The notes: a model not told the origin generated them from the letters alone. A stretch of 64,000 nucleotides of DNA from Pestalotiopsis fici W106-1 (GCF_000516985.1 NW_006917091.1:2397399-2461398), one strand, 5' to 3'; shown: positions 1 to 12,626, counted from the stretch's first letter. A program made the numbers and translations.

Positions 1-28
1 CTTATCAGAGCTACCTTGATGAGTCAAC

Positions 29-2346
29 ATGGCCATGGACATAGAGTCTCTCCGTCAGTGGTACAATGAGTACCTGAAATCCAATGTGGAGTTTCTTTCG
101 GAATGCTCCCCTCTGCTCCAAACAGTGCTCGCTGATGATCTTGACACGAGCTCCCTTGAACGAAGCATAAAAGAAGTTATGCCCAGCATACAAGTGAAGA
201 ATGGATTCTGCAAGCAATGTTGGCATATTTTCGATGAGTGGCCCTTGGATTATTACTCGGAAGCAGAGGTCAATGCGTCGAGTGTCTCGGACGAATCCTT
301 GGGAGAACATGACAGCCGGTGGAAGTATGTCATTGCAAGATCTTGTAATACGATAAAGATCGAGGCATCTACGCGAATGGGGTGCAAGTTTTGTGCATTC
401 CTGTTACAGGCACTCAAAGACGATGATTTGCTCACCATGTTTCGCAAAATCGAATCTCGTCTGCGTCGATTAGGAGAGCCCAGTACAATCTCTCTTTCAA
501 TTGGAACCATGTGGATCAGAGGAGCCTTTAGTCTATGGCTGGATTTACCGAACAAGATCTCGATGGAATGCAATTCTGAAAGTGCACGCTCCACGTTCAG
601 AAGCAGAAGCACGCCGATTAATGATTCAGGTAAGCTACGTAACATGGACACTGATGCGTCTCCGCACGCTGCTAATCCTCGCCAGAGAATCATGCTGATC
701 AGCCACTGGAACTATTTGACCAGGCGAACAAATGGTTGCTCGAATGTTGTGCTGACCATGATTGTTGTAATACTCTTGCTGAAACGTATCTACCAACACG
801 ACTTGTTTCGCTGGTTGGAGGACAGCCGCGATTGATAATCACAAAAGACATGGGCCAGCCTTCATCGCAACTACGATATGCAACATTGAGCTACTGTTGG
901 GGAGAAAGAGCCTTCATCCAGCTAAGAACTGACAATATTGAGGCTTTCAAGAAAGGCATCCCAACAGCAGATATCCCCAAAACATTTCAGGCTGCTTTTG
1001 AGATTGCATCGCGACTTGCGATTGACTTCATCTGGATAGATTCTTTGTGTATTGTCCAGAATGATGAGAGCGATTGGGAAAAAGAGGCGGAAAAGATGCA
1101 GCAAGTCTACAGCTCTTCGTACGTCACCATATCCGCTTCCTCGGCGACAGACGTACATCAAGGATGCTTTCTTACTCCCGCTTTATTTTGCGACGGCTTC
1201 TCCAACAAAGTGGCAATCAATGGCAGACAAGAACGGATGCAATTCGACAATTATGACTTTTATAAAAGATCAGTCTTGGGTGCCCATTTGATGACTCGCG
1301 CTTGGGCAATACAAGAGAAAGTGTTGCCACCTCGGACAATCCACTTTGGGGATCGAGGTGTACTCTGGGAATGTAGGAAGGGATTTGCACCGCTATGCCT
1401 CCAAGAAAATATCCGAAGCGACATAGCCAGTCTTGTGTGTGATGCAGACATGACTAAGCCGTTCTTCTGGCTCAAGGTTGTCATGGCCTACTCAGCGGCA
1501 AATCTGACATATCGACGCGACAAGCTACGAGCCCTAGCCGGAATCGCTCGAGCCGTGTTCAATCAGACAGGAGACGAATATCTTTCCGGAATTTGGAGAA
1601 AGGACATTGAACTACATCTGTGTTGGAGAGTCGCTGGCCCTCGAGTCACTCATCATAGAGCAAACCATCAAGATCGCGACTGGATCGCCCCAAGTTGGTC
1701 GTGGGCGTCCATTGATGGAGGTGTGGAATACAATGACGCGGACAAACATGACGAGCCCAATGACGACATGTCAAAACCAGAAAGATACGGCCATGTCTGT
1801 GAGCTGGGGATCACTCACTCGGAGAATCGAGATTTTGGGCAGTCTATTCGCACAATGCTTCATATGCGTTGTTCCGGCCTTGTCCTTGGCCGCCTCTGCG
1901 ACCAGACAACAGTAGCTTCGGATATTCCTGAGGCCATTGATTCAGTGGTCATCAACTATAACGATCACGACACGGAGTTTCCTATTCGTGTCGACTGCAT
2001 CAATGACTCACGCAGTCTTCATGGGAAGTCCGTGTACCTCTTGCCTCTTGCTGGAGGACGGACTGGGATTAGCATAAGAAAACACAAGGGGGATTGGGTT
2101 GATGAGAAGTATATATCTGGTCTTGTTCTTCGCAAGACTGCCGCAGGTCTTGGAGAGTTTTGCAGGATCGGATCATTCAAATTTTTCGAAAACGCTTCAT
2201 TCGAACGGGCACGCATAAACGAGTATCTCCAGCCCTTTCTAAAAATTTTCAACCAAGTTGGGGCAATCACGGCAGAGACTGTCTGTGCTGAAATGCTACA
2301 TCACCCGGAACACCCAGAGAAAAGATTCTTGATTACCATTGTCTGA
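29..2346 (+). CDS. HET-domain protein (heterokaryon incompatibility type), two exons
   Basis: Exons 29-631 and 703-2346; the 71-nt intron has donor GTAAGC and acceptor GATCAG and keeps phase 0, giving about 748 residues. The HET core lies around residues 262-420: YATLSYCWGE, then FIWIDSLCIVQND, then VYSSSYVTISASSA, the three signature blocks of the family. The N-terminal half carries cysteine pairs (CKQCW near residue 62, GCKFC near 115) and a further Cys/His cluster at the exon junction (LLECCADHDCC), the usual arrangement in long HET proteins. HET proteins are cytoplasmic factors that trigger cell death after fusion of incompatible hyphae; that role is inferred from family only. The start at 29 is the first ATG; a second in-frame ATG follows at 35. 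No partner gene is adjacent. A different start further left, outside the window, cannot be excluded. Confidence 0.9.
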
Positions 2347-3437
2347 TTGCTATCGATTCTCTTGTTGCTTCACTGTTTCTTCTTCCCTACTCTCAAACTT
2401 TGCAGATACAACCATCAAGACACTATGCCTTATCCGACAGAGAATATCCACTCGCATACTCACGAACATGACATATTGAAACGACCGAATATACATTGTT
2501 TTGGAACGAATGTAGTAGAGTTTTAATCTCTTGGCAAACTTTGTCATTTTCAATTTACCTGATTGAAGGTCATAACCTCACACCTTTTATGGCGACCTCG
2601 AGTGGGATTTATGGGACTCGGCTTGACCCTTGCATGCCATGGATTTACTTACCCCACGTCCACCCAGATGGGCCCTTTTCTTGTTTCATCGGACGTGCCC
2701 CAAGACCAATTGGGCATGAGGGCACGCGACACAATTCTTTGTCAAGAGGATGAATCCACTCTGAACAGGGGCCTCGGCAGCTCGGCACGACTATACAGAC
2801 TGACCATCTACTCACCTCGACCTCTGCCAAGTCCGTCTTGTAACTCTTGGCTCTTGGTGGTGTAGGGTGCACCGCGTCACGCTTATATGACTACTAGGCC
2901 TCGCCAGGCTCGCAAGGCTTTTCTCTTGCTTGGTACACAGCCGCCTGCAGCCTTGAGAGACGACTTGGCTGTTTGAGTATGGGTTGACATGGCCACAAGT
3001 GATACAAACACGGTGGGCGAAGTCTGTGTGAACCACAAGTGATAGGATGACAGCCGGCAGGCATAGTAAGGATGCGGTTTGGACAACGAGGAGATGGAAC
3101 GCCGAGACGTACTGTCCGGCAGGTTGCCCGTTGATGATGTTAGGTGTAAGATGATATTTTGCTACTCGCTCTCAGCAGGTATGTAACACGAGTCGAGCGC
3201 TTTCAAAATCGTGGTACATCAAAATTGTCTATAAGTCTACGTGGGTATGCCCTTTCGGTCTGGGTTGAATGGCCAGTAGGATTCGATTTCTCTTCTATTC
3301 AGTGCGGTGCATTGGTACTTGAACGACTTTTAACCAATATATTCAATCATTCCGGCTGTGCCGTCCAATTCTTGTCATTGTTTCTTACAAGCCCGCTTTA
3401 ATTCATCTCTTCTTCTTTTTCCGATAAGCTTAGCATA
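2347..3437. other. Intergenic, no supported gene
   Basis: Short overlapping frames only, none with a recognisable domain or splice pattern. It should hold the 3' end of the HET gene and the promoter of the next gene. A TATA-like TATAAG is at about 3230 and a pyrimidine-rich stretch at 3400-3421 lies just before the next ATG. Confidence 0.5.
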
Positions 3438-4305
3438 ATGTACTCTTCTTTGCTGGTCATCTTCCTATATCAGGCATTGCCTGTCTTGTCTTTTCCCACA
3501 GCGCTGACGCATCACGATGCTGTCCATCGCGATCTGGCGATTCCAATTCTTGACCTGAGTGTAATAAAGAGAAGCGAAGCAGCCACAGCCTCCGAGGCAA
3601 AAGCAGGAGAAGCCACTACTACAAACCGGACGGCTGCTCAAGTCTTGGCAGTCGGAGAGGAGTTCAAGGAAGGGGTGGTCAGGACTGTTGGTGTCTTTGG
3701 TTCTGCAAATCCCGTCCAAGGTGGCAATCTCTTTACCAAGATGAAATTACCTGCTAATGTAAGTATCCGTGTATAGTGCACGCGTAAGCTCCAGAATTGG
3801 ACCTCTTCTAACAGTCATGCGGTAGGCTGCCGGCGCAATCGAAGCCGAGTATAATGGCACTGCAGCCAACACCATCACGGTGGCGCCCAAAATGGCATCG
3901 ATCGCTCCCCCGGCTGGTCTCATGTATGTCGACCCTCTGACTTTTACCATTGCCACCGCGACGCCGCCCGCGGCAGGAGACATTCATCAAGTCGACTACA
4001 TTTTTGGCGAGGCATCTTCCAATGCAGTTGATGTCTCCCAAGCAACAGTGGGAAAGTTTGATGCCGCCACCGGCCAGTTTGTCACTGAAGGCCTCGGCGA
4101 GCTGGAATTTGAGGCTGAAGAGAATGAGGTCGCCCTCAAAGTTGCCGACATGAATGGTGAATGGGCAATTTTTGTGCCTACGAGCGCTGTCAAGGCACCA
4201 GAAGGGGAGGAGGGGGCTGTGACTGATGCAGAGGACGCAAGCAAAACAGAGTCGGACGCACTCGATGATGCGAGTGACGATGAAGATTCTGACGATGAGG
4301 ATTAG
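3438..4305 (+). CDS. Predicted secreted protein with acidic C-terminal tail, unknown function
   Basis: Exons 3438-3758 and 3826-4305, intron of 67 nt with donor GTAAGT, a CTAAC branch-like site and acceptor GGTAG; phase 0 is kept and the product is about 266 residues. Residues 1-19 form a hydrophobic signal-peptide-like segment (MYSSLLVIFLYQALPVLSF). A single KR pair near residue 50 could be a Kex2 site. The middle is rich in Ala, Thr and Val, with beta-type segments (VDPLTFTIATATPP, EEFKEGVVRTVGVFGSANP). The last 30 residues are mostly Asp, Glu and Ser (ending DEDSDDED). I do not recognise the family. A secreted or wall-associated role follows only from the signal peptide. The exon join is well supported by frame and splice sites. 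Confidence 0.65.
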
Positions 4306-4621
4306 GGACTACAAGGAGAAGAAAAGACATCTTGGAGGGTTGAGGCGCGTTGGTAATGACTCTGCTGGCCGGAGATTTGTGCTGTTCGCTTGTTCGCGTG
4401 ATGTATCGAGTTAGTGAACACCACTGTCTTTATCGACCAGATTGACGCGCGCCAGTAAAGTCTACTGTGGCCAAAAGGCTTGCTGATCAAGTGCATGATG
4501 TAATTCACCAATGACTCTATACGTCTTGGTGGTCTCTTTGCTTGGCTTCAACTAATTATAGAGGAAACGATATCTATTGCGACCGTAGTGACGATGTCTT
4601 CAACGAGATGTTTCGTTTCAT
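4306..4621. other. Intergenic between convergent genes
   Basis: Shared 3' region of the convergent genes ending at 4305 and 4622. No feature seen. Confidence 0.5.
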
Positions 4622-5252
4622 TTACTCAACACAGAGAGCTTCTGCCCTTTCGACATTGAACACACCGTTGTCATCCACGAGCTCGTCTGTACGCCCAAAA
4701 TAAACCGGGTAGACTACATCGATAGCTCCATAGGAAAGAGCCGCATAAATATTGAATGAGTCTTGGTATCTGATCCTGAAGCTGTACCATGTGTTTTCCT
4801 TGGCTGGAAGCTTTCCATAGCCCTCGAATTCGAGACCATAATCTCCTTCGCCCTCGGGTGTCAGATCGCCGGAGCTTGAATTGTAGAGTTGCAATAGAAT
4901 CGTGTCATCCTTTGCAGTGCGCTCATCCGCAATGGCAATCATCCCGTCGTTAACGTTGGGTAGGCGATTCATCTGCTCCAGGGCCCATGACTGGCATTCT
5001 TGTTCAGAGGCACCAATGAAATCTGTTTCAACGGTCGCGCCGTCTTCGATCCAATTTTTAAAGTTGCCATCATCAGCACCCAGGCCGTCGCGCGACTCGG
5101 CAAAGCCAAAGATCCAGGTGTCTTGGGCCTGTTCAAATGACATGATTGCTGGGACGAGCTGTGAGAGGTTAGTTGAATTCCCACGTGCGCAAGTGGGAGG
5201 TTAGAATTACAGGCTTGGCCTCCTCAGCTGTGCAGAATAGAATGACTACCAT
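4622..5252 (-). CDS. Small unrecognised protein, two exons
   Basis: Read on the minus strand: exon 1 5252-5211 (14 codons), intron 5210-5159 (52 nt, donor GTAATT, CTAAC branch-like site, acceptor CACAG), exon 2 5158-4622. Phase 0 is kept and the product is about 192 residues. Without the small first exon the protein would start at an internal ATG at 5143 (MSFEQAQDTW). The N-terminus (MVVILFCTAEEA) is only weakly hydrophobic. The sequence is acidic, ends in AEALCVE, and includes WYSFRIRYQDSFNIYAA and a FGRTDEL segment. I do not recognise a family. It lies between the acidic-tail gene and a HET gene on the same strand as the latter. The first exon is an inference from splice signals. Confidence 0.55.
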
Positions 5253-5729
5253 GATTGCTGAATTTGCGATTTGCTCAATTGGACAGAACAATGAGAACGA
5301 TAATTCTGATACTATCTAATACTGATATGAGTTTCCTATTATTTGTACAGATTGACAAACGTGAGGATGGTGAGAGGTGTTATGTGTGCAATGTTTGTTG
5401 TCCCGCTTGCGTTGCAGCTGGCTGGCGGGGGTAAGCTCAAGCGCAAGGAGGAGTGCCTCTGCAGTGGCTGTGCCGATTACCTACCTTGCAATCATATGAG
5501 GAAAGAATGCTCTGCTTAATCAGTCCGTTCAGGCGAGTCCAGTGCGAGTAACGTCTACTAAGGAAATCAAAAAGTACTTTTTTTTTTTTTTTTCTCTTTT
5601 TCCTTGGATAAACATGTCCATCTTGGTATGATGAAGGTCGCGATATACTGTTTTGTTTAAATAATGCTAATCACTTTGAAATCTTGTATCTTCGGTGGAA
5701 TTGGCGAGCTTAAGGCGCTTCGTTTCCCT
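5253..5729. other. Intergenic with T tract
   Basis: Promoter side of the gene at 4622-5252 and 3' side of the HET gene at 5730. A run of about 16 T occurs at 5578-5593. No coding signal seen. Confidence 0.5.
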
Positions 5730-7619
5730 TCAACGGAGTGTAAAGACCTCCCTCTCCACCTCGCGCACGCGAGTTCGATGATGGTCCTGTACGAAATCTC
5801 TGGACTGAGGTAAGGCTATCAACTTGAAAGCATCATTGGTCGACCTGAGAATGAAAGGCCCCTCGCAGCCAAGGATGGTACACAACTGATCACTCGCCTC
5901 AAGCTCACGATCGACGCACCCGATATAACCCGTGTCAGTCCCAAACCAATATTTGCCAATATTGATCTGCGTCGTTAGCATCATCGTCTCCCACAGAGCT
6001 CTCTCCAACCTGGCACTCTCGGCGAGCTGGGGTGTCGGATGTAGAAAACCAAATTTTTCAATAGCATTGGCATACCAGGGACAGATCTTACGAATGAAGG
6101 CCTCGATAACCCAATATTCGCGCGGCCTATCGTCTCCATCCACCGTCTCAATCCCGGTGCGGATGCAAACAGCATCGACGATATTAAACAGTATTCCTCC
6201 AAAAAGTGTCTCCCACACCTGCCCAGCGGCTATCATCTCCTTTGCCGCCTGTGCGCCGTCCCGCTGCTCCCAAATCGTGTGAGAAATTGTGGTCATCCGG
6301 AGGACTTCCTTGACGAACTCGGTAAGCATGAGCAGCTTTCCAACCCCAGCTTCCATCATGGGTCGAGGCTCGCCTTCAAATTGCACAGTCACTCCGCTCT
6401 GGTCGAAAGCCGATGGCGGAACAAGGGGCCTCGACATGATGACCTGTCCGAGGACGCCACCTAGCACGTTCAATGTACCCAGAGACGCATCATGCGAGAG
6501 TACATTCATGAACTCTTGGATTTCTTCCTCGCTTTCTCTACGGTGCCCAAAGTCGTGACCCCCCAGGTTCCCATACGCGCCCCAATCCCACATCCTCTTG
6601 GAGAAGTCGACGCACCACGACGGCAGTTCCAGATCGTCATCACCTTTGTCGGTAGCATGGATCAAGAACGTAAGTTTCGCGCTACTCCGGATGAAGGCGA
6701 CCGTTGCCATCTGGTAGACCTCATTGACCGACATTGCATAGTCTGGCGCTGGGAACATGGCCTTGTCCTCCTCGCGCAGCAGACCGCTGACCGCAAAGAC
6801 CTGATCCCTCTTATCCGTAGCTCGACGGCCCCGCGTTCTCTCTATAATCTCGGCAATAGTCGTCCCTCTCCCCCCTTGATAGCCAGGATCATTCCACTGC
6901 TCCCTGAGCAGGACATGGCGCAGGAGCATGGTCGAATCCTGGACCCACGTCGTCTGGTCGTCGGCGATCGTAGTACCACTCGCATCCATCATACTGCGCG
7001 CAAAATCCAACAGCGCGCCCGACAGCTCCTTCCAGTCCAACCATGAATCTCCGCACCCCACAGCAGGATCCGCGTCCGCCAAAACGTGCTCCTGTAGCAC
7101 CCAGACGCGATGCCACCAGGGCCTTGCGAGCATCTTGCGTAAACCATCTGCGATCTCTGGGGGAAAGTCCTCGTACTGTCTCTGGTCCAGGGCCCCCGGA
7201 ACGGAGAGCGCGGAAAAGGTGTCCTCGATTTGCGGGTCCGGGTCCCCGAGCCAGATGAGCACATGGGAAGCTTGGCTGTAGATCCGGCCCATCTGGCGAA
7301 CTTGCGCATTGCGCTCCTGCACGTCGGACTGATTGATGCAGACTGCGTCAATCCAAAGGGTGCGAGGAGCATCCGGTAAGCGGATGTATCTAAGTGCGGT
7401 CCAAAGGTTCATAGTAACGGGAGTGGGAAGGCCATCCAGTTGGATCTCATGCCGTTCCGTGAAGTCGCCCCAGACGTACGAGAGGGCTTCGTACTGCGGC
7501 GTAGGGTTCTCTGATAGTGATATCACAGACAGCGAGCAGGTGATTATGGCGTCGCGCTCGGCGCTCGGCTCAAGCTTCAGCACCCTTATGTGCTGTGGCT
7601 CTAAGGCCGAGTACGCCAT
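5730..7619 (-). CDS. HET-domain protein (heterokaryon incompatibility type), intronless
   Basis: Single open frame; the first ATG on the minus strand is at 7619 (MAYSALEPQHIRVLKLEP), giving 629 residues. The HET core starts near residue 42 with YEALSYVWGD, followed by TLWIDAVCINQ (near 87) and the RNAQVRQMGRIYSQASHV block ending in IWLGDP. The C-terminal half has the YFGTDTGYIG...PFILR block common at the end of this large subclass. The HET domain is N-terminal here, unlike the first HET gene of the window, so the two are different architectures and not recent duplicates. Family role: cell-death trigger in non-self recognition. The ATG lies 146 bp from the LTR of the transposon block, so the promoter must be short or overlap the insertion. 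Confidence 0.9.
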   Translation of the reverse strand: MAYSALEPQHIRVLKLEPSAERDAIITCSLSVISLSENPTPQYEALSYVWGDFTERHEIQLDGLPTPVTMNLWTALRYIRLPDAPRTLWIDAVCINQSDVQERNAQVRQMGRIYSQASHVLIWLGDPDPQIEDTFSALSVPGALDQRQYEDFPPEIADGLRKMLARPWWHRVWVLQEHVLADADPAVGCGDSWLDWKELSGALLDFARSMMDASGTTIADDQTTWVQDSTMLLRHVLLREQWNDPGYQGGRGTTIAEIIERTRGRRATDKRDQVFAVSGLLREEDKAMFPAPDYAMSVNEVYQMATVAFIRSSAKLTFLIHATDKGDDDLELPSWCVDFSKRMWDWGAYGNLGGHDFGHRRESEEEIQEFMNVLSHDASLGTLNVLGGVLGQVIMSRPLVPPSAFDQSGVTVQFEGEPRPMMEAGVGKLLMLTEFVKEVLRMTTISHTIWEQRDGAQAAKEMIAAGQVWETLFGGILFNIVDAVCIRTGIETVDGDDRPREYWVIEAFIRKICPWYANAIEKFGFLHPTPQLAESARLERALWETMMLTTQINIGKYWFGTDTGYIGCVDRELEASDQLCTILGCEGPFILRSTNDAFKLIALPQSRDFVQDHHRTRVREVEREVFTLR

Positions 7620-7760
7620 AGCCGCGATGAGTTCCCGATAGATACCTTGACACAATGTAGACTTGGATCCTGATATGAAGAGGGGCGACTAGGCTTCTTT
7701 TGATGCTGGCGGTGTTCCAAAGAATAAATTCCTTATGATACACGTCGATGTCAAATGCCA

Positions 7761-7765
7761 CAGCC
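7761..7765. repeat. Target-site duplication CAGCC, left copy
   Basis: CAGCC directly precedes the left outer LTR; the same five bases follow the right outer LTR at 32760-32764. Five-base duplications are typical of LTR-retrotransposon integration. Confidence 0.85.
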
Positions 7766-7933
7766 TGTGATAGGCTCACTAAGTGCGTGCAGTCACGCAG
7801 TTATAGCCAGATATAGTTTATAAATTAGCTTAAGTAAAAAGAAGCTATTTCCTATACGTAAATTTTATCGTAACTTATTTAGGCACCGGATTAATTATAT
7901 ATTTAATGCCGAAAATCGGGTATACCCGTAATA
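7766..7933 (-). repeat. Gypsy-1 3' LTR (left)
   Basis: 168 bp, gap-free match to 32592-32759. The outer 40 bases keep CpA/TpG sites (for example GTGCGTGCAGTCACGCAG) that are all converted in the right copy; the inner part is the mutated one. Confidence 0.85.
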
Positions 7934-10900
7934 TTACCACTTTTCCGGGCCTTTTAGGGAATTAAACCCTAAATTTTTAAAAATTTCCCTTTTAACTACT
8001 AAGCTATAATAGCCGCTTATGCCCTAATTATTTTATATAATGCTTTTTTCCCGTAGTTTTTATTATAAAACTTAAAATTTTTTTAATTATAATATATTTT
8101 TTATTACGAATAAAAGATTTAAAACGTAAAGTTTTTAATAATTATTAATAAGCCGTTATTTTTTTAATATAAAAAAAAACGCTATCCGGGTATATTTAAG
8201 ATATTAAAGCTTTTATCGGGAGGTATTTAATTAATTAACTCGATATCGAAAAGCGCGTAACCGGCTATTTCGTATAACCGGTATTTTTTTCGAATAAATA
8301 AAAAAATTCCTAATACCTTTTTCGAATAAAAATAAAAAAATATAAATAAATTAAAAATTTAATTTTAAACTCCGACGAAAAATAAAAGCATTTTGCTAAT
8401 TGGATTTTCGAGCTTTTTTTTTTAGCTAGCTTTTTTTTTTCGAACCCTTGCTAATTGCCTATTTTTAGCTATTTTAATAATAGCTTTTTATTTTTTTTTT
8501 ATTAAAAGCCTTATTTTAGCCCCTTTTTTTTTTATTTATTTTATTACTTACGCCGAATTAGGCTTTAAAATTATCTAAAATTTATATATTATCGAATACG
8601 GTTCGGGTTTGCTAAATAGGTTTTACGTAACTTTATTATTTTATTAATAATTTCCGTTTAAATTTTTATTTTTATAAAATGCCGCTTTATATAAAAAATC
8701 TTTTTAATAATTTATTTTTTTTATAAAAGTTTTTTATTAAATATTAAAAACGGCTATTAATTTTTGCTTTTTTTATAACGGTAAAAGATTTTTATTTATT
8801 TTTTATAGCAAATTTACGTAAAATTATAGCTAGATTTTGCTAAATACGTTTAGCTTAATTATTTATAGGCTAATAATTTTATATATTTTATATTTTATAT
8901 TAATTTAAAATAGCTTTTTAAATATTTATAATATTTTTAAATTTTTAAGCTTAAGCTATATTAAATTTTTAGCTTTAAATCGTTTTTATAGCTTTTTATT
9001 TTTATTCGCCGTATTTTCTATCTTTTATTATATAGCTGCTATTATAGTTTAAGCTAAATTTTAGCTTTTTTTTTTATCGGTTTACGAATTTTTTAGCTTG
9101 CTTTTTATTTATTTTTTATAAAAACTTTTATAACGGGAGTATTTATTTTATAGGTTCGGCGTAATATTTATAAGTTAAAAAAAAATTAGCGCCGATCGAG
9201 GTATTACGGTTATTAATAGCAAGCATAATAAAAAAAAAAATTCGGGCCAATTATATTAAGCGTACGAAATAAAAGCTTTAAAATATAATTAAATTTTTTA
9301 ATTTATACGCTTAATCGAACCGTTAATTTTTAAATAAAAGGCTATAAATAACCTTTTTTTAATATTTACGATTTTGCATAAATAAGCCTAAAAATCGCTT
9401 ATTTAATTCGATTTTTTATTAAAAACAATAGCTTAAAGGAAACCGTAAAATTTTTAATAATAATTAATAAAACGCCGGGCGTAATTAAACGCTTTTATAA
9501 TATTTATGCTTTTTATTATAATTATTTTTGCTAAACGATTTACGATTATTATTATAAAACGAGGGTTTTTTTTTTTCGCAAAAAGCTCCGTTATAAAATC
9601 GATAAAAAATTCTAAATAAAACCGGTTTAATATAGGGAAAAAGGCCAAAAGGCCGCTTTTTTTTTTCGCGCTAAATTTTAAAGCGTTTATAAATATCGTA
9701 ATTAATATAAAATCTCCGTATTACCTTAAATATTCCCGGCTAATAAAAATGCCTTAATATTATCGCAAAAATATTATCCTTTTTTAGGTAGCCGATAATA
9801 GATAAATCGTAAATTTTTTATATAAATATAATTTAAAAAGGTTCTTAATTTAAGATAAATAATTTTTTTTAGAATAAAAAGGCGCTTTTAAGGTTTAATT
9901 TATATTCCGCGATTAATATCCTAATATTATATTTTTTTTAAATAACCCGGGCGGAAATATATACGCTTTTAATTATATTGCGAAATATAAATTAATAAAA
10001 TTAATATTTTATATTATAGCTTTATCTTAAAATAATTATAATTTAGCTTTAAAAAATAAATTTTTATTTTCGGGGATTTAATAGCTTTATTTTATATTTA
10101 ATAATTTTTATTTTATAAACTTAAAATATAAAGGCATTATATAAATTAATGCTTAAATATATTTAGCATTTTCGAAAAGTATAATAATAAATAAAAGCTA
10201 TTCGTTTTTAACGAATTATAAGCGGCGAAATTCTAATCTCGGGTTATCGACCCTTTTAGGGAGGTTTTGCTTTAAACGGCTAAAGGCATTAGGTTTACCG
10301 CTTTTCTTTTTTATACGGAATTATAATTAAAAATTAAACTCGGATAAAATTAAAAATTATTAAGTTTATTTTTTAATTAAATTCCTTTTAATAATAAAAT
10401 ATTATAAATTTTTATAATCCGTAAAGATTTTAAAAGGTTTAGCTAAGTTTTTTATTTTTTATTTTTATTTTTTTAAGCAGCGGACGATCGCGAATAGCTT
10501 TTTATTATAAATTTCGTAATTAATTTCGGCTAGGTTTAATCGTTTAAAAAAAAGGCTATAAAACGTAATCTTTTTTTATTATCGATTTATAAAAGGGCTC
10601 CTTTTAAGGCTTAGCTAAAATAATCGCATTCGATTACCGTTTTACGCTTTTCGTTTTATATCGCTAAAATAAATATAATAATAAAAAGCTTTTTAAAAAT
10701 TTTAAAGCTATATTTTTTAGCTAATTTTTATTTTTAAAATGCTAATTTTTTAAATAAGGCTAATAAAAATCCTATAATATCGCTAAATTAAAAGATAAAT
10801 TTTTTATGAAAATTCGCGAAGCCTATAAAATTATAAATTTTTTTTACGTTAATAAAAGCCTTTTATTTTTTAATAGCCTTTATTTTTTTAAAATTAATTT

Positions 10901-11998
10901 TAATTTTTTTCCGGTATAAATAATAAATTTTAAATATTTAATTTAAATAATAGCGAATTTGCATTTTTTATTATTAAAGCGGAGCTTAGCTTTATTTAAT
11001 TTAATAAGGATTTTATTTATTTTTAGTATATAATCCGTATAATCGCTATTAAAATAAATTAAAACGTCGTTTAAATAAATAAAGCAAAAATTATTTAAAT
11101 ATTTTTATAATATAATATTAATAAATTTTTAAAAAATAGCTAAGGCTCCCGTTAATCTAAAAAGCATTATTAGCTATTCGAATAAGCTAAAGCGAATGCG
11201 AAAAGCGGTTTTTTATTTATTTTTTTCTTTAATTTTTATTTTATAAAAAGCGGCCCTAATATTAATTTTAATAAACTATTTAGCTTTTAAAAAAAAGCGT
11301 AAAATTTCCTTAATAAAAGGAAAAAAATAGCGGTTTTTTTTATAATAACATTTAAGGCTTAGTAATTTACGTAAAAACGAAAACCTCCTCCGGGTTTTTT
11401 TATAAAAAATATAGGGGCTTTTCCGGAAAAACTATTAGCCCTAATTTAATTTTTATTTAAATAATTAGTAAATATTTTCTTAAAAATAAATAATTTATTT
11501 TTAAATATACCGTATAAAGGGCTTTATAAAATTTCGCGAATTTTGCCTTATTTATCCTTAAATAAGGTAATCGTATAATTTGCTCCGGGTCGATAAAATA
11601 AAAGCTCCGTTTATTTATTATTTATAAATAAAGGAGCGTAATATTTAAGCTAAAAAGGTAATATATCGGTTATTTTGGAAAAGGTCGTTTTTTCTTTAAT
11701 TTTTAGCGTTTAATTAATATTTGCTATTATAACGGCAAAAATTTAAATAATTCTAATTATTTTTTTAAAATTCCTACGCGTTTTACGCATTTCCGCTACG
11801 TAAATAGCACCTATAATTATTTATATATTCTTTACGTATTACGTCTTATTTTTTACTAATTCGGGTATTTTATTTTCGTATTAGCCTTTTTTATAAATAA
11901 AAAAACCGTGCTTTTTAATACTAAATTTAAATATTTTTTTCTTAAATAAGTATATTATATCGTTATTTTTTATTTAGGGTTTTTTTAATATAATATTA
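7934..11998 (-). pseudogene. Gypsy-1 pol remnant: reverse transcriptase and integrase
   Basis: On the minus strand the order from right to left is reverse transcriptase, then integrase, as in Ty3/Gypsy. The RT entry block is KPGGGFRFYVNY at about 11363-11400. The active-site block at about 11051-11077 reads YLNDVLIYF, with the first Asp of the catalytic pair changed to Asn. The integrase core appears at 9454-9648 as a short open stretch with DFITEL and IIIIVNRLAK, again Asp to Asn. Stops occur throughout. The rest of the interval is AT-rich RIP-mutated sequence where I see no further domain. Not functional. Confidence 0.75.
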
Positions 11999-12626
11999 TG
12001 TTCTAAGGTATAATTAGTGGATTATAAACTTAGGCACAGGGAAGCGTTTATATAATTCGTAAAATTAGGCCGTAAAAATAATTATAAGGCTATATAACTA
12101 ATTTATTAAAGCTTAAAAAAAAAATAACTAATTACGGAGGAATAACTACCTTTTATACCTATAAAATTAACTAATAAAAACATTTTAAAATATATTACTA
12201 ATAAACTAAATTTATAATTAAGTTAATTAGTAATAAGGTTAATTTATAATCGAAAAAACCATTAAAATTTATAGATTTCTATAATATAGGTTACCCTATA
12301 ACCCAAAGCCACTATAGCCAGGTATACTAGCCATACTTAATAGGGCTGGATCCAATAGAACGTTCTACTAGATTCTAATAAATTCCAGTGGCCATAATAG
12401 CCATAATAATCAATTATAATAACTTATTAATTATATAGTATTATAAATAATAGCTATAAATAATGCTATATTAATTATAGGTTAATATAAGGTAAATTCT
12501 ACTAATTTCCTATATATCGTTATTTAACGATATTTCGATAGGTTTTATAGCTATTATAACGATATAATATACGTTATAAAGCTAATTTTATATATTATAT
12601 AATATTATATTAATATCTATGCAATA
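11999..12626 (-). repeat. Copia-1 3' LTR (left)
   Basis: 628 bp starting TGTTCTAAGG and ending GCAATA on the plus strand. Same orientation as 31001-31629 and inverted relative to the Copia-2 LTR at 16749-17377. Strongly RIP-mutated in its right half. Confidence 0.85.
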
